Positions 4,689 to 5,605 of a stretch of 5,605 nucleotides of DNA are shown piece after piece. A program made the translations under genes and the position numbers. Each line of letters opens with the position of its first letter. Position 1 is the first letter of the stretch. Source of the stretch: Filomicrobium sp. (GTDB lineage Bacteria > Pseudomonadota > Alphaproteobacteria > Rhizobiales > Hyphomicrobiaceae); assembly GCA_021775655.1 (NCBI GenBank), contig JAJFHK010000402.1, forward strand, positions 1 to 5,605. The letters are read 5' to 3'. The notes beneath the pieces are model-generated. The model was not told the origin of the DNA. It searched no databases and worked only from the letters and a program-made list of their open reading frames with translations.

Positions 4689-5605
4689 GTGCTGCGCGCG
4701 TTCCTTGTCTGCATTCTTTCGGTGTTGCTTTCGGTTTCCGCTGGGGCTGACACTATCACCGACTCGGGCGGGCGGACGGTCGAGGTTCCCGAGAGGGTCG
4801 AGAAGGTGTTCGCGGCCGGTCCGCCGGCGTCGATCCTTCTATATATGCTGGCACCGGAGACGATGACCGGCTGGCCGAATGCGCTGCGCGATGAAGAACG
4901 CCCGTATGTTGCCGAAGCGTACCGCGACCTTCCTGCACTTGGTCGCCTGACAGGCAGGGGCGGCACCGCCAATCTCGAAGTCGTCCTCAAGGCGAACCCT
5001 GATCTGATCCTCGACTTCGGCTCGGTACGAGATACCTACATCTCACTAGCCGATGCGGTCCAGGAACAGACCGGCATTCCCTACATCCTGATCAATGGCC
5101 GCTTTGAGAAGACACCCGAAGCCTTGCGGCTATTGGGCCAAACGCTTGGACTTGCCGAACGGGGTAGGCTGCTTGCGGCCTACGTTGAAAAAATATTCGC
5201 GGATATCGACGGCGCATTGGCCGCCATTCCCGAATCCGAGCGTCCACGCGTCTATCTTGCGCGCGGACCGGATGGCCTGGAAACGGGTACGCGCGGGTCG
5301 ATCAACACCGAAATCATCGAGCGTGCGGGCGGCACCAACGTCGTCGACGCACCGGGACAGCGCGGCATAGTGCGCGCCTCCATCGAACAGGTGATCGTTG
5401 CCAATCCTGACACCATCATCACCTGGGACCGCAATTTTTATGAGTCAGTCTTCAAGGATCCGCTTTGGGCCGGCATAGAAGCTGTCAAGCGCGGTCGCGT
5501 CTATTTAAGTCCTACCGCCCCATTCGGCTGGATTGACCGGCCGCCCTCGCTTAATCGCATCATCGGCCTGAAGTGGCTGGCCCGCACATTTTACCCAGAC
5601 CGCTT
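4689..5605 (+). CDS. FecB/BtuF-like periplasmic ABC substrate-binding protein, C-terminus beyond the window
   Basis: The frame is open from the GTG at 4689 to the right edge (305 complete codons). It starts with a signal peptide, LRAFLVCILSVLLSVSAGA (residues 2-20). The mature part begins TITDSGGRTVEVPERVEKVF, the usual opening of iron-complex/cobalamin (FecB, BtuF) binding proteins. Lobe one contains LEVVLKANPDLILDFG (96-111) and GIPYILING (129-137). A long linking helix at about 144-180 is typical of class III binding proteins. Lobe two contains TEIIERAGGTNVVD (207-220) and the second-lobe repeat SIEQVIVANPDTIITWD (231-247). It ends near GWIDRPPSLNRIIGLKWLA (280-298), so little is missing. 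It would deliver a metal-chelate, or possibly an oxyanion, to a BtuCD-like importer. The ligand cannot be read from the sequence. Haemophilus MolA is a precedent for this fold binding molybdate and tungstate, which fits the ModA-like neighbour. The gene probably lies in the same transcript, 104 bp downstream. Confidence 0.88.
   Translation, partial: MLRAFLVCILSVLLSVSAGADTITDSGGRTVEVPERVEKVFAAGPPASILLYMLAPETMTGWPNALRDEERPYVAEAYRDLPALGRLTGRGGTANLEVVLKANPDLILDFGSVRDTYISLADAVQEQTGIPYILINGRFEKTPEALRLLGQTLGLAERGRLLAAYVEKIFADIDGALAAIPESERPRVYLARGPDGLETGTRGSINTEIIERAGGTNVVDAPGQRGIVRASIEQVIVANPDTIITWDRNFYESVFKDPLWAGIEAVKRGRVYLSPTAPFGWIDRPPSLNRIIGLKWLARTFYPDR

Overview
The window looks like chromosomal DNA of an alphaproteobacterium, probably Rhizobiales. 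This rests on the GC-rich codon use of the metabolic genes, Rhizobium-like protein sequences and the style of gene packing. It is an impression from the proteins, not a database match.

Layout, left to right. Positions 1-743 (minus strand) hold the middle of an RHS/YD-repeat protein. It has no start codon at a sensible N-terminus and runs off the left edge, so it is probably a 5'-truncated remnant. Positions 841-1173 (minus) encode a small ModE/LysR-type winged-helix regulator without a ligand domain. A roughly 300-bp divergent intergenic region follows. Next to the downstream gene it carries two tandem copies of a 20-bp element: one a perfect inverted repeat, CTATGTTC-N4-GAACATAG, the other a degenerate copy in the same geometry 25 bp further on. 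Positions 1475-2995 (plus) encode an intact AldB/ExaC-type NAD(P)-dependent aldehyde dehydrogenase, followed by a strong rho-independent terminator at about 3071-3113.

Beyond the terminator, four genes run on the plus strand. They are a DUF779 protein (3153-3527), a 66-aa cysteine-containing protein of unknown family (3538-3738), a secreted ModA-like molybdate-type substrate-binding protein (3775-4584), and a secreted FecB/BtuF-like class III substrate-binding protein (4689 to beyond the right edge). The 104-bp gap between the two binding-protein genes contains two inverted repeats.

How the genes may work together (inference): aldehyde dehydrogenase plus DUF779 is a known neighbourhood for ethanol/acetaldehyde oxidation. 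The unusual part is its linkage to a ModE-type DNA-binding protein and to two unrelated kinds of periplasmic binding protein. Both a ModA-type and a BtuF-like protein (MolA of Haemophilus) are known to bind molybdate/tungstate. A locus coupling oxyanion or metal-complex uptake to aldehyde metabolism, controlled through the tandem operator, is the most interesting hypothesis here. The permease and ATPase genes that would test it lie outside the window, if they exist.
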